Shown: one piece after another, positions 9,928 through 18,680 of the stretch
Layout: the number at the start of each line of letters is the position of its first letter
Numbering within the stretch: the stretch's first letter is position 1
From: Bacillus solimangrovi
Lineage (GTDB): Bacteria; Bacillota; Bacilli; Bacillales; Bacillaceae_N
NCBI RefSeq assembly: GCF_001742425.1
Contig: NZ_MJEH01000033.1
Location: 1 to 64,000, forward strand
DNA: 64,000 nt
Direction of reading: 5' to 3'
Program-made: the position numbers and the translations under genes
Notes under the pieces: model-generated
What the model was told of the DNA's origin: nothing
The model's input: the letters and a program-made list of their open reading frames with translations, nothing else
Database searches by the model: none

Positions 9928-10609
9928 AAAAAATAACTTATCCTCGGGGAGAAATTTAATTACTCAAACGGATCCGAAATCTCCTATTTCAGAACAATAT
10001 CGAACAATTCGAACCAATATTCAATTTGCGTCAATCGATAAACAGATCAAGACGATTGTGGTCACTTCATCAAACCCTGGAGAAGGGAAGTCGACTACAA
10101 TTGCAAATCTGGCAGTTACATTTGCTCAACAAGGAAAAAAAGTTTTGCTTATTGATACAGACATGCGTAAGTCAACCGTTCATTACACTTTTCGCTTAGA
10201 AAACACAACTGGATTGACTAATGTATTAACGAAGCAGGTGAAGTTACTTGAGGCTATTAAATCTATAAATGAAAGTAACATGGATGTGTTAACGTCTGGT
10301 CCAGTTCCACCTAATCCTGCTGAATTGTTAGGTTCACAATCAATGAAAGATTTATTAGATGAAGCTAGAGAGCATTATGATATTATTCTTTTCGATTCAC
10401 CTCCTTTATTAGCTGTGACAGATGCTCAAATATTATCTAATCAATGTGATGGTGTCATTTTAGTCGTTCACAGCGGCAAAACGGCCAAAGAAGATGCTCA
10501 AAAAGCAAAAGAACTATTACAAACAGCACAAGCTAAAATACTTGGTGCCGTAATTAATCAAAAGAAACTAAAAGCCAGCAACTATTACTATTATTACGGG
10601 AATAATTAA
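9917..10609 (+). CDS. BY-type tyrosine autokinase (CapB/YwqD/EpsB type)
   Basis: A 230-residue cytoplasmic tyrosine kinase of polysaccharide export systems. It has Walker A at about 51-59 (SNPGEGKST, Lys58), the Walker A' motif VLLIDTDMRK and Walker B ILFDSPP, and it ends in a tyrosine cluster (NYYYYYGNN) that is the autophosphorylation tail. TTG 9917 is preferred over GTG 9908 because it has AGAGGTG six bases upstream and gives MARKKN..LITQTDPKSPI, the typical start of the family. In Firmicutes this chain needs the membrane tail of the adjacent regulator to be active; the overlap with that gene agrees. The phosphatase at 11277 would reverse its phosphorylation. Confidence 0.92.
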   Translation: MARKKNNLSSGRNLITQTDPKSPISEQYRTIRTNIQFASIDKQIKTIVVTSSNPGEGKSTTIANLAVTFAQQGKKVLLIDTDMRKSTVHYTFRLENTTGLTNVLTKQVKLLEAIKSINESNMDVLTSGPVPPNPAELLGSQSMKDLLDEAREHYDIILFDSPPLLAVTDAQILSNQCDGVILVVHSGKTAKEDAQKAKELLQTAQAKILGAVINQKKLKASNYYYYYGNN

Positions 10610-11276
10610 AAGTCATTTTGTTAAGTATTGATTTTAAATGAACAATATTATAGAAGGAAAACACGCTTAACTTCCTAGCGGTAATATGAATTTGCATACA
10701 AACATTAAAGGATGAGTTTTGCGTGCTTTCCTAATTACATTAGTTAATGTTACTTGAATAAGTTATGAAGTAACAATTATTGATTCTTATAATCTCATTC
10801 ATGTTAAATAAGGAAAGAATGAATTTATTGGTTGCTAAACCGATGATGTTTACTGTAAGATGACATGAAGCATAAGAGATATACCTATCCTCCATAATCA
10901 TTACACTATTCATTGTACTAAAGGTGCCGCTGTAAAGACTGTTATCAAGTTTCCTCTCCTTCATTTAGATCTAACACACGATACTAAACAAATATTTTAA
11001 ACAAATGCTATAGTTACAAGAATCGTCAGCCTAGCAACCTGTTAATACTAAATAGCTTCAAATTGTTAGTAACCTTTTCTTCAGTTATTTTATGAAGAGC
11101 GCGAAATTGTAAATAATATTATATTACACAATTGGCTGTCTTGATTTTCAGTCCGTTAAACCCCTCGAAAAGTTGTATAATTTATGGTATTTCAAGAATA
11201 AATATGTTAATTGGTTAAAAAGTATGATATTATCATTTTTGACATATAGTAGATTTGGGAAGAAAGGTGGACTACA
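10610..11276. other. 667-bp gene-free stretch inside the capsule regulatory genes
   Basis: No believable gene. Around 10656-10734 an imperfect inverted repeat (GGAAAACACGC and GCGTGCTTTCC, one mismatch) encloses about 57 bases. Nothing here looks like a clear terminator. The phosphatase gene at 11277 has a good ribosome site (GAAAGGTGG, 11263-11271), but I could not fix its promoter. Confidence 0.4.
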
Positions 11277-12044
11277 ATGATTGATATCCATTGTCATATT
11301 CTTCCGGGTGTTGATGACGGTGCAGTCACTATTGATGATAGCATTAAAATGGCAAGAGCAGCCTCTGAAGAAGGAATCAGCAAAATTATCGCGACACCTC
11401 ACCATAAAAATGGGAAATATAACAATTTGAAGATTGATATAATGGAGCACGTTGTACAATTGAACAAGGTCCTTGAAAAAAATGATATAAACGTAAAAAT
11501 TCTTCCTGGTCAGGAAATTAGACTCAATGGTGAACTATTATCAGATTATGCATTAGGAAAGATACTTACATTGAATAATACAAATAAGTATTTATTCATT
11601 GAGTTACCATCTAATCATGTTCCTAGGTATACTGAGAGACTAATTTTTGATATCCAACTTCAAAATTTAATACCAATTATCGTTCATCCAGAACGAAATT
11701 CACAAATTACAGAGAATCCGAATGTGTTATATGAGTTTGTTAAAAATGGCGCTCTAACACAGATAACTGCCTCAAGTTTAACAGGTCATTTTGGTAAAAA
11801 AGTAAAACAATTTACTCATAAGTTAATAGATGCTAATCTGACCCATTTTATTGCTTCTGATGCTCATAACATCACAAGTCGTACATTTAATTTAAGAGCT
11901 GCCTATGAAAATATCGAACAGATTTATGGCATGGACATGCGTTATATGTTTCAAGAAAATGCACAGTATTTAGTGAATGCTGAGATGGTATACAAAGAGC
12001 CTCCAGAAAGAGTGAAAACAAAAAAGTTCTTAGGGTTATTTTAG
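11277..12044 (+). CDS. PHP-family protein-tyrosine phosphatase (CpsB/YwqE type)
   Basis: A 255-residue metal-dependent phosphatase that dephosphorylates the BY-kinase and so tunes polysaccharide assembly. The PHP signature is present: N-terminal MIDIHCHILPGVDDGA (metal-binding His), ATPHH near residue 42, an IIVHPERN motif near 137 and ASDAHN near 195. Length and motifs agree with YwqE and CpsB. ATG 11277 follows GGTGG at 11267-11271. It lies 667 bases after its likely substrate's gene, an unusually wide gap for this pair. Confidence 0.92.
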   Translation: MIDIHCHILPGVDDGAVTIDDSIKMARAASEEGISKIIATPHHKNGKYNNLKIDIMEHVVQLNKVLEKNDINVKILPGQEIRLNGELLSDYALGKILTLNNTNKYLFIELPSNHVPRYTERLIFDIQLQNLIPIIVHPERNSQITENPNVLYEFVKNGALTQITASSLTGHFGKKVKQFTHKLIDANLTHFIASDAHNITSRTFNLRAAYENIEQIYGMDMRYMFQENAQYLVNAEMVYKEPPERVKTKKFLGLF

Positions 12045-12764
12045 TAAAAGGTGAAGACGTGTGTAGAACTACTTTTGAAGACTGGGGTTAGGATAAATAA
12101 GTGGAGCGTACATGAGAATTGTCCGATAATTTAATAGGTTTAACTAACTGTCAGTATTAATGAAAACCGAACTATAAGTATTTATTTGAAAATTATACCA
12201 TCTTGATAAATTGTAAGAGGTGATGTCTCCTTACCTGTATCAATGGAGGCACTCGGCTATGTTGTGGGTAAAAAGAAATGCAACCTTAGACACGTAAGTT
12301 GTCAATAACATGGTGTGAGGTAGGGTTAGATGCCCTTATTATAATAAAGATGAAGATTCTATCTAGGTTGTTTGATTTAAAATAGTATAGATAGAGTTTT
12401 TATATTTAATGGTTAACATAATAAATAATTACATATTAAACTGCATAGTTGAATAAGTAAGTGAGATAACACACTCTAAGACTATAAGAAGACTACATAG
12501 AATTATGATTTGGAAATAAAACGAAAACTCTAATAACTGTTGAGTTAAAACATGACCAACTGCTAGGAAAGATATTGTAATATAATTAAATGGATTTACA
12601 GGATTCTTTCAAATAAAGTTTCAAAATATTAAAGGTACATATTCTAGATACAAAGATAAACTGACAAACTATTTGTATTTATATTTATTTTATTGTTTTA
12701 TGCATTTTTTTATTATTCATGGATTATTGAAGGTTTTAAATACGATTGGAAGGAGAATAATAAT
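12045..12764. other. 720-bp gene-free leader upstream of epsC
   Basis: No gene is visible. In Bacillus subtilis the leader of epsC carries the EAR RNA (Rfam family epsC), which helps polymerase read through the operon. The place matches, but I cannot recognise EAR by eye here. The candidate region would be about 12200-12370, which has short GC-richer pieces (AGGTGATGTCTCC, GGTAGGGTTAGATGCCC) in otherwise AT-rich sequence. Confidence 0.35.
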
Positions 12765-14597
12765 TTGTCCTATAAAAAAAGGTTATCATTCCTTATTGTA
12801 TGTGATTCTACTATTGTGTTGACTGCTATTTTTCTTAGTCAATTTTTACTAGATACACAAAAATTATTTTCGCCGTTCATTATCTATACGTCAATCGCGT
12901 TATTGCTTAGTCATCACATTTTTGCACATATATTTAAGTTGTATAAGAAAGCTTGGTCATATGCAAGTATTGGAGAATTACATAGTATTTTTAAAGCCGT
13001 TACTTTAACAATTATTGTAACAGCTACCTGTCAATTTATATTTTTCAATGACATTTATTTTCGAGCATTGGCAATTACGTGGATGCTTCATATGTTATTA
13101 ATTGGAGGTTCACGCTTTGCATGGCGGGTATATCGTGATGATATTCTAAAGAAACCTGAATCGAAAAATAAAACATTGATAGTTGGTGCTGGCTACGCTG
13201 GTACAGCCGTTGTTAGGCAATTACAACAAAACCCAAATGGTGAACTACAACCGGTGGCATTTATCGATGATGATGTTCGTAAACAGGGGTTAGAAATTAT
13301 GGGTGTTCCTGTAGTTGGTGGTGTGAAGCGAATCGAAGATGTTGTAAAGAAACGAGATATCAACCATATTCTAATCGCAACGCCATCTCTTAATAAACAA
13401 GAAATTAATCGTATCTTCCAGGAATGTAGCAAAACAAAAGTTGATACTAAGATTTTACCATCGATTGAAGATATGGTGAGTGGTAAGGTATCTATAAGTG
13501 AGTTTCGAGATGTTCAGGTAGAGGATCTGTTAGGTCGTAAGCCTGTTAAGCTTGATATTACGAGTATCTCGAAAGAAATAGAAGGTGAAACGGTTGTAGT
13601 AACTGGTGCCGGTGGTTCAATTGGTTCCGAACTTTGTCGACAGATTTGCCAATTTAATCCAAAGCAAGTTGTATTATTAGGACACGGTGAAAATAGTATC
13701 TACAGTATTGAGTTAGAATTAAAGAAACGATACGATCATATCGAGTTTCCGGCTGAAATAGCTGATATTCAAGACCGTGAACGGATCTTTGATGTCATGT
13801 ATAAATATCAACCTACATATGTTTTCCATGCTGCAGCTCATAAGCATGTTCCATTAATGGAACACAATCCAAGAGAAGCCGTTAAAAATAATATTTTTGG
13901 TACAAAGAATGTAGCAGAGGCAGCTGATGCAGCGAATGTCCAAACATTTGTCTTAGTATCATCAGATAAGGCTGTAAATCCTACAAATATTATGGGTTCA
14001 ACAAAACGACTTGCCGAAATGGTTATTCAAGAATTAAGTCGTAATAGTAAAACTCGCTTCGTTGCTGTTCGTTTCGGAAACGTATTAGGAAGTCGAGGTA
14101 GTGTTGTTCCGTTATTCAAAAAGCAAATTCAGCAAGGCGGACCGGTCACAGTTACGCATCCTGACATGACTCGTTACTTTATGACAATTCCAGAAGCATC
14201 TCGCCTCGTTATCCAAGCCGGTGCCCTTGCTCGAGGTGGAGAGATTTTCGTGCTTGATATGGGTGAACCTGTAAAAATTGTCGACCTTGCTCGAAACTTA
14301 ATTCGTCTCTCAGGTTATACGGAACAAGAGATACCAATTAAATTCAATGGAATTCGGCCTGGAGAGAAAATGTTTGAAGAGTTATTGAATGAAAATGAAG
14401 TGAACCCTAAGCAAGTGTTCCCTAAGATTTACATAGGAAAGGTTACAACTAGTCATGAAGAGACACTGGATGATTTTATGAATCGTTTTGAAACGATTGA
14501 TGATATCTCGTTGCGTCAACTACTTCTAAATATTGCAAATAATCGATATGAGAAGATGCCAATAGTAAAAGAGCATTTAACTGTTGTAAGTAAGTAA
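12765..14597 (+). CDS. epsC: EpsC-like UDP-GlcNAc 4,6-dehydratase (membrane bound)
   Basis: A 610-residue enzyme expected to turn UDP-GlcNAc into UDP-4-keto-6-deoxy-GlcNAc, the first step to bacillosamine-type sugars. Four N-terminal membrane helices (about residues 5-120) are followed by a CoA-binding-like Rossmann region (IVGAGYAGTAVVRQL) and then the catalytic SDR domain, with NAD site VTGAGGSIGSELCRQ and EMNPREAV-type PLMEHNPREAVKNN. In place of the usual YxxxK there is the SSDKAVNPTNIMGSTK motif of the CapD/PglF group. It closely resembles Bacillus subtilis EpsC along its length. I moved the start to TTG 12765 because AAGGAG lies at 12750-12755; an in-frame upstream ATG at 12693 would add 24 residues without a ribosome site. 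EpsN and EpsM follow at 16262 and 18033. Confidence 0.92.
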   Translation: MSYKKRLSFLIVCDSTIVLTAIFLSQFLLDTQKLFSPFIIYTSIALLLSHHIFAHIFKLYKKAWSYASIGELHSIFKAVTLTIIVTATCQFIFFNDIYFRALAITWMLHMLLIGGSRFAWRVYRDDILKKPESKNKTLIVGAGYAGTAVVRQLQQNPNGELQPVAFIDDDVRKQGLEIMGVPVVGGVKRIEDVVKKRDINHILIATPSLNKQEINRIFQECSKTKVDTKILPSIEDMVSGKVSISEFRDVQVEDLLGRKPVKLDITSISKEIEGETVVVTGAGGSIGSELCRQICQFNPKQVVLLGHGENSIYSIELELKKRYDHIEFPAEIADIQDRERIFDVMYKYQPTYVFHAAAHKHVPLMEHNPREAVKNNIFGTKNVAEAADAANVQTFVLVSSDKAVNPTNIMGSTKRLAEMVIQELSRNSKTRFVAVRFGNVLGSRGSVVPLFKKQIQQGGPVTVTHPDMTRYFMTIPEASRLVIQAGALARGGEIFVLDMGEPVKIVDLARNLIRLSGYTEQEIPIKFNGIRPGEKMFEELLNENEVNPKQVFPKIYIGKVTTSHEETLDDFMNRFETIDDISLRQLLLNIANNRYEKMPIVKEHLTVVSK

Positions 14598-14630
14598 AGA
14601 ATGAATGATTAAAGCTTTATAGTGATGTGG

Positions 14631-14671
14631 GAGAACCTTTTGAGAGAAGAAGAGTAGCTCGAAAGGTTCTC
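14631..14671 (+). terminator. Possible terminator after epsC
   Basis: GAGAACCTTT (14631-14640) pairs with AAAGGTTCTC (14662-14671). The tail is GTTGTGTTT, so it is a weak or partial terminator. Confidence 0.5.
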
Positions 14672-14790
14672 GTTGTGTTTAAGGGGTGTATGGACCGATC
14701 GAATATACCTAGTTAGACAGAAGGAAGAGATTCATGAAAGTGTAAGAATATATAGTAATTTATTTAGATTAAGGTGGGTGTTTAATTTAG

Positions 14791-15144
14791 TTGTTTGAAA
14801 TTTTTAACAAGGGCTTTACCTTAATTGAGATGTTATTGGTACTTGCTATTTTGAGTATACTTATTTCGATAGTAGTAATATTTTCTGTCGATTATATTGA
14901 AAAAACTGAAGAAGAAGTTTGTGAATTGAATCGTAGACAACTAGTCAATAAGTATCAATCTTATCTGATGTTAGAAGGTACCGAACATTCTGAGAGTACT
15001 CTCAAGCAATATTTACAAGAGAATGTTATTGATGGTTGTCCAATCAATGGAAAAATAGATTATACTAATAAAGAAATTCAATGTAGTGTTCATACTATCA
15101 TTAATGATGATGTGGAGAATGAAGAGGGAGTTCCTATTTTGTGA
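14791..15144 (+). CDS. Lone type IV pilin-like protein
   Basis: A 117-residue protein with a classic prepilin start, NKGFTLIEMLLVLAILSILI, in which cleavage falls after Gly and Phe1 is followed by Glu5. A hydrophobic helix leads into a small C-terminal part with a Cys pair (VIDGCPINGKIDY and IQCSVHT), as in ComGC-like or small secretion pseudopilins. No pilus assembly ATPase, membrane protein or prepilin peptidase is encoded nearby, so it would need machinery from elsewhere, for example the competence pilus. The start is TTG 14791 with AAGGTGGG at 14771-14778. Its place between epsC and epsN is odd. Role unknown. Confidence 0.75.
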   Translation: MFEIFNKGFTLIEMLLVLAILSILISIVVIFSVDYIEKTEEEVCELNRRQLVNKYQSYLMLEGTEHSESTLKQYLQENVIDGCPINGKIDYTNKEIQCSVHTIINDDVENEEGVPIL

Positions 15145-16261
15145 TATTAAAGGTGTTTTTTAAATTTTTGAATTTCGGAGTGTTGTTGAGTAGTTGCTTA
15201 AATTCTACCAATTAAGTTATCCAGTAAGGTTTGTTTCATAGAGATAAGGGCTTACTTCAGTTAAAATAACTAATTTTAGGAATTAATCTGAGTTGAGGTT
15301 GTATATGCCTTGACGGTGGAGACAGTTTTTTTACGATAATATTTTGTCTTTTTAACATTGGTGTAAAAAGTAAGAATAAAGTATTCCTTGATACTAGATG
15401 AAACATTGTATGATCTGAGTCACATTAAGTGCTGATAAAATTTGGTGCAACATAATTGGTTATTGCATCAATTCAAAAATTATTAAAGGAAGACTTGGTA
15501 AAAAGTAGATTACTTTGAGTCTTGATTGTTCAGGACTTATTGAAACATGCTTTACTATCTTTTTGGATTCATTTTTTGATCTATCACCTGTGTATTTCCT
15601 AAACATCACTGTTTAGAATTGTTTTAGAACTAGTTAATTATCTAATGAAGTTGATTTGGGGAAATTTTTCTTTTTAAGATGTTGTTTGTTGACAAGTCAC
15701 ATGATTGTGAGATATCTATCAAGATATTAATTGAGTGTCTATAGATTATTTCTGTTCATAAAATCTAATATTTATGGATTTACTTCATATTACGATGAAT
15801 TTTATGAAAAAAATAATTATTAAAGGGTCATAAGGAACTGACTATCGTGGTTAGATTGAACGCTAGAAACCTTTCGGGATAAGAGTTTGATGCGTTATTA
15901 GTGAGAATTATAGATTGATTGAATGGAATATATAATAGTAAGAAACTCGGTTTTGGGTGGTTATGAAGTGAATATCTATTTCGTGTTTGTTAGGTAGATT
16001 GAATAGATGTTACGAGATGAGTATCGGAAATCGATAACAAAACACAATATATAGTATTAAAATTGGATTTTTAATAGCTGAACATACTATATATTGATAT
16101 TTTTATCTATTTCTCATATTGAATATTATCTACGAGGTGGCTATGAAAAGTAGATAACAATTTTAGTGGTTTAGAAGTTGGTTGGAGTAATAGTTTTGAA
16201 GAATCCAAGTAAGTCCTAATCTACTAAAATATTAACTTAACGATGGAAGGAAGTCTATAGG
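15145..16261. other. 1.1-kb gene-free stretch upstream of epsN
   Basis: AT-rich, with no gene I can support. A perfect 11-bp inverted repeat lies at 16046-16095, described separately. The last 60 bases must hold the promoter or leader of the long downstream operon; GGAAGG just before ATG 16262 is its ribosome site. Confidence 0.45.
16046..16095. repeat. Inverted repeat upstream of the epsN operon
   Basis: AATATATAGTA (16046-16056) and TACTATATATT (16085-16095) form a perfect 11-bp inverted repeat with a 28-base loop, followed by GATATTTTTAT. It could be a protein-binding site or an RNA hairpin about 170 bases before epsN. Its near-pure AT content makes chance possible. Confidence 0.4.
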
Positions 16262-17392
16262 ATGGTGACAACAAAAGTGAACGAAAGAATTTTCCTTTCA
16301 TCACCACATATGAGTGATGAAGGCTATGAAATGGATTATGTTAAGGAAGCTTTTGATACAAACTGGATTGCTCCTCTTGGAGAAAATGTAAATGGATTCG
16401 AAAGAGAGCTTGCTGAAAAAGTAGGATCTAAAGCCGCTGCAGCACTTTCCTCAGGGACTGCTGCTATTCATTTGGCTCTTAAAGCAGCAGGAGTTGGAGA
16501 AGGGGATATTGTATTCTGTCCAACACTTACGTTCTCAGCTACTGCAAACCCCATTATCTATCAAAATGCAGTTCCTGTATTTATCGATAGTGATTATGAA
16601 ACTTGGAATATGAGCCCAAAAGCATTAGAAGAAGCATTTGAGAAGTATCCAGAAGTAAAGGCAGTCATTGTCGTTCATTTATATGGCTTATCCGCTGATA
16701 TGGATAAGATAATGGAGATTTGTAAGAATCATAATGCAGCGGTTATAGAAGATGCTGCCGAGTCTTTGGGTACTTACTATAAAGGTAGGCATACAGGGAC
16801 TTTCGGTGACTATGGCATCTTTTCTTTTAATGGGAACAAGATTATCACAACTTCTGGAGGTGGAATGCTTGTTTCTAATAATGAAGAGAGAATTGCAAAA
16901 ACAAGGTTTTGGGCTACACAATCCAGAGATCAAGCTAGGCATTATCAACATAGTGAATTAGGATTTAATTATCGGATGAGTAATGTTGTTGCTGGGATTG
17001 GTAGAGGACAGCTTAAAGTGTTAGATCAAAGAGTTGCTAAGAAGAACTACATTTTTGAGTTCTATAAAAGAGAGCTTGGTGGGCTTGAAGGTGTTGAATT
17101 CATGCCTTGCAATGACTGGGATGAACCGAATTATTGGTTAAGCTCGATAACATTGTCTGGTAAAGTAAGGCCTATTGATATATTTGATGCATTGGAAGCT
17201 GAAAACATCGAGTCAAGACCAGTTTGGAAACCAATGCATATGCAGCCGTTCTTTGAAAAATATGACTTTATTGGTGAAAGTGTATCGGAGAAATTGTTTG
17301 AGAATGGTGTATGTTTGCCATCTGATACCAAAATGACGGACGAGGACTTAGAAAGAGTCGTTAAGACTATTAAAGGGTTGTGGGTAGAATAA
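16262..17392 (+). CDS. epsN: EpsN-like aminotransferase (DegT/DnrJ/EryC1 family)
   Basis: A 376-residue PLP enzyme expected to add the 4-amino group to UDP-4-keto-6-deoxy-GlcNAc, giving UDP-4-amino sugar for bacillosamine. The family features are clear: SSGTAAIHLAL near residue 60, EDAAESLGT near 163, and the PLP lysine in SFNGNKIITTSGGGML near 190. The start MVTTKVNERIFLSSPHMS and the ending match EpsN of Bacillus subtilis. ATG 16262 follows GGAAGG. The stop overlaps the start of epsL by one base, so the genes from here to the flippase read as one operon. Confidence 0.93.
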   Translation: MVTTKVNERIFLSSPHMSDEGYEMDYVKEAFDTNWIAPLGENVNGFERELAEKVGSKAAAALSSGTAAIHLALKAAGVGEGDIVFCPTLTFSATANPIIYQNAVPVFIDSDYETWNMSPKALEEAFEKYPEVKAVIVVHLYGLSADMDKIMEICKNHNAAVIEDAAESLGTYYKGRHTGTFGDYGIFSFNGNKIITTSGGGMLVSNNEERIAKTRFWATQSRDQARHYQHSELGFNYRMSNVVAGIGRGQLKVLDQRVAKKNYIFEFYKRELGGLEGVEFMPCNDWDEPNYWLSSITLSGKVRPIDIFDALEAENIESRPVWKPMHMQPFFEKYDFIGESVSEKLFENGVCLPSDTKMTDEDLERVVKTIKGLWVE

Positions 17393-18036
17393 TGAAGAAC
17401 TCCAAGGGTGGTATTTATAGAAGGTTTGTAAAAAGACCGATGGATTTTATACTTTCTTTAATTGCTATTATTGTTTTAAGTCCGGTATTACTAATAGTTG
17501 CATTACTTGTGAGAACGAAGTTAGGTAGTCCTGTGCTATTTAAGCAGAAACGACCGGGGTTGAATGAAGAGATTTTTATGATGTATAAGTTTAGGACTAT
17601 GACAGATGAAAAAGATGATAAAGGGGAGTTACTGTCTGATAGTATTAGGCTGACAAAGTTTGGTAGGTTGCTACGCTCTACATCTCTTGATGAACTACCA
17701 GAGCTTTTTAATATTTTGAAGGGTAATATGTCCATTATTGGCCCTAGACCATTATTGGTGCAGTATTTGCCCTTGTATAACAATCATCAAAAAAGACGTC
17801 ATGAAGTTAGACCAGGGCTATCAGGTTTGGCGCAGGTTAGTGGTAGAAATGCGATTAGTTGGGAAGATAAATTTAATCTCGATGTTGAGTATGTGGACAA
17901 TGTAAGATTCACTGAAGATTGGAAGATAATTTTCTTAACCATAAAAAAGGTATTCGTCAGAGAGGGCATTAATTCAGAAACTGCTGCTACGATTGAGCCT
18001 TTTAAGGGAAGCAAAAAGGAAAGAATGGAACTATGA
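17392..18036 (+). CDS. epsL: EpsL-like phosphoglycosyl transferase
   Basis: A 214-residue monotopic membrane enzyme that moves a sugar 1-phosphate, probably diacetylbacillosamine phosphate, to undecaprenyl phosphate and so starts each repeat unit. A membrane helix at about 16-38 precedes the bacterial sugar transferase domain with KFRTM, the catalytic pair in STSLDELPEL (Asp-Glu) and MSIIGPRPLL. It is the small PglC-like form, without extra N-terminal helices. ATG 17392 overlaps the epsN stop. The last four bases overlap epsM (ATGA), indicating coupled translation. Confidence 0.92.
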   Translation: MKNSKGGIYRRFVKRPMDFILSLIAIIVLSPVLLIVALLVRTKLGSPVLFKQKRPGLNEEIFMMYKFRTMTDEKDDKGELLSDSIRLTKFGRLLRSTSLDELPELFNILKGNMSIIGPRPLLVQYLPLYNNHQKRRHEVRPGLSGLAQVSGRNAISWEDKFNLDVEYVDNVRFTEDWKIIFLTIKKVFVREGINSETAATIEPFKGSKKERMEL

Positions 18037-18680
18037 AAAACAAACTTTTAATAATTGGTGCTAGTGGCCACGGAAAAGTTGTTGCGGACATTGCATTGAA
18101 AATGAATAAATGGCAGAGTATTTCCTTTTTAGATGATGATACAAGTGTTATCTCTCCAATGGGAATTGAAGTTATTGGAACGTCAAATGAAGCTATAAAA
18201 TATATTGATGCTTATGATGTATGTGTTGCTATAGGTAATAATGCTATAAGAGAAAAGCTTCAGACTCAACTAGAATCAAGAGGAGCAAGTCTACCTGCTC
18301 TGATTCATCCTACTGCAGTTATCGGTGAGCAGGTTAATGTTCAGTATGGAACAGTAGTCATGGCCGGTGTAGTAATAAACTCCTGCAGTAGGATCGGGAA
18401 AGGGTGCATTATTAATACAGGTTCCACCATTGATCATGACAATGATATAGGGGATTTTACACACATTTCTCCAGGGGCTCATTTAGCAGGAACTGTTAAA
18501 GTAGGACAAGGGTCTTGGTTAGGAATTGGTTGTGTAGTAAGCAATAATGTAAATATCACAAGCGATTGTAAAGTAGGTGCGGGTGCTGTTGTGGTAAAGG
18601 ACATAACTGAATCTGGGACATATGTGGGGGTTCCAGTGAGGAGAATAGATTATGGCAAGAATACTGATATTAGCAAATAA
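18033..18680 (+). CDS. epsM: EpsM/PglD-like sugar N-acetyltransferase
   Basis: A 215-residue enzyme expected to acetylate the 4-amino group made by EpsN, completing UDP-diacetylbacillosamine. The N-terminal Rossmann-like half (LLIIGASGHGKVVADIAL) binds the nucleotide sugar, and the C-terminal half is a left-handed beta-helix of hexapeptide repeats (VQYGTVVMAGVVINSCSRIG). The catalytic His lies in TGSTIDHDN or the nearby FTHISPGAHLAG. It overlaps epsL by four bases and the next glycosyltransferase by 29. Confidence 0.92.
   Translation: MKNKLLIIGASGHGKVVADIALKMNKWQSISFLDDDTSVISPMGIEVIGTSNEAIKYIDAYDVCVAIGNNAIREKLQTQLESRGASLPALIHPTAVIGEQVNVQYGTVVMAGVVINSCSRIGKGCIINTGSTIDHDNDIGDFTHISPGAHLAGTVKVGQGSWLGIGCVVSNNVNITSDCKVGAGAVVVKDITESGTYVGVPVRRIDYGKNTDISK

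Noticed and set aside
10656-10734. Inverted repeat as a small transposable element (MITE)
   Set aside because: The arms are only 11 bp with one mismatch, and no flanking target duplication was seen.
12693-12764. N-terminal extension of EpsC from ATG 12693
   Set aside because: No ribosome site precedes it, while TTG 12765 has AAGGAG at the right distance and gives the family's usual start.
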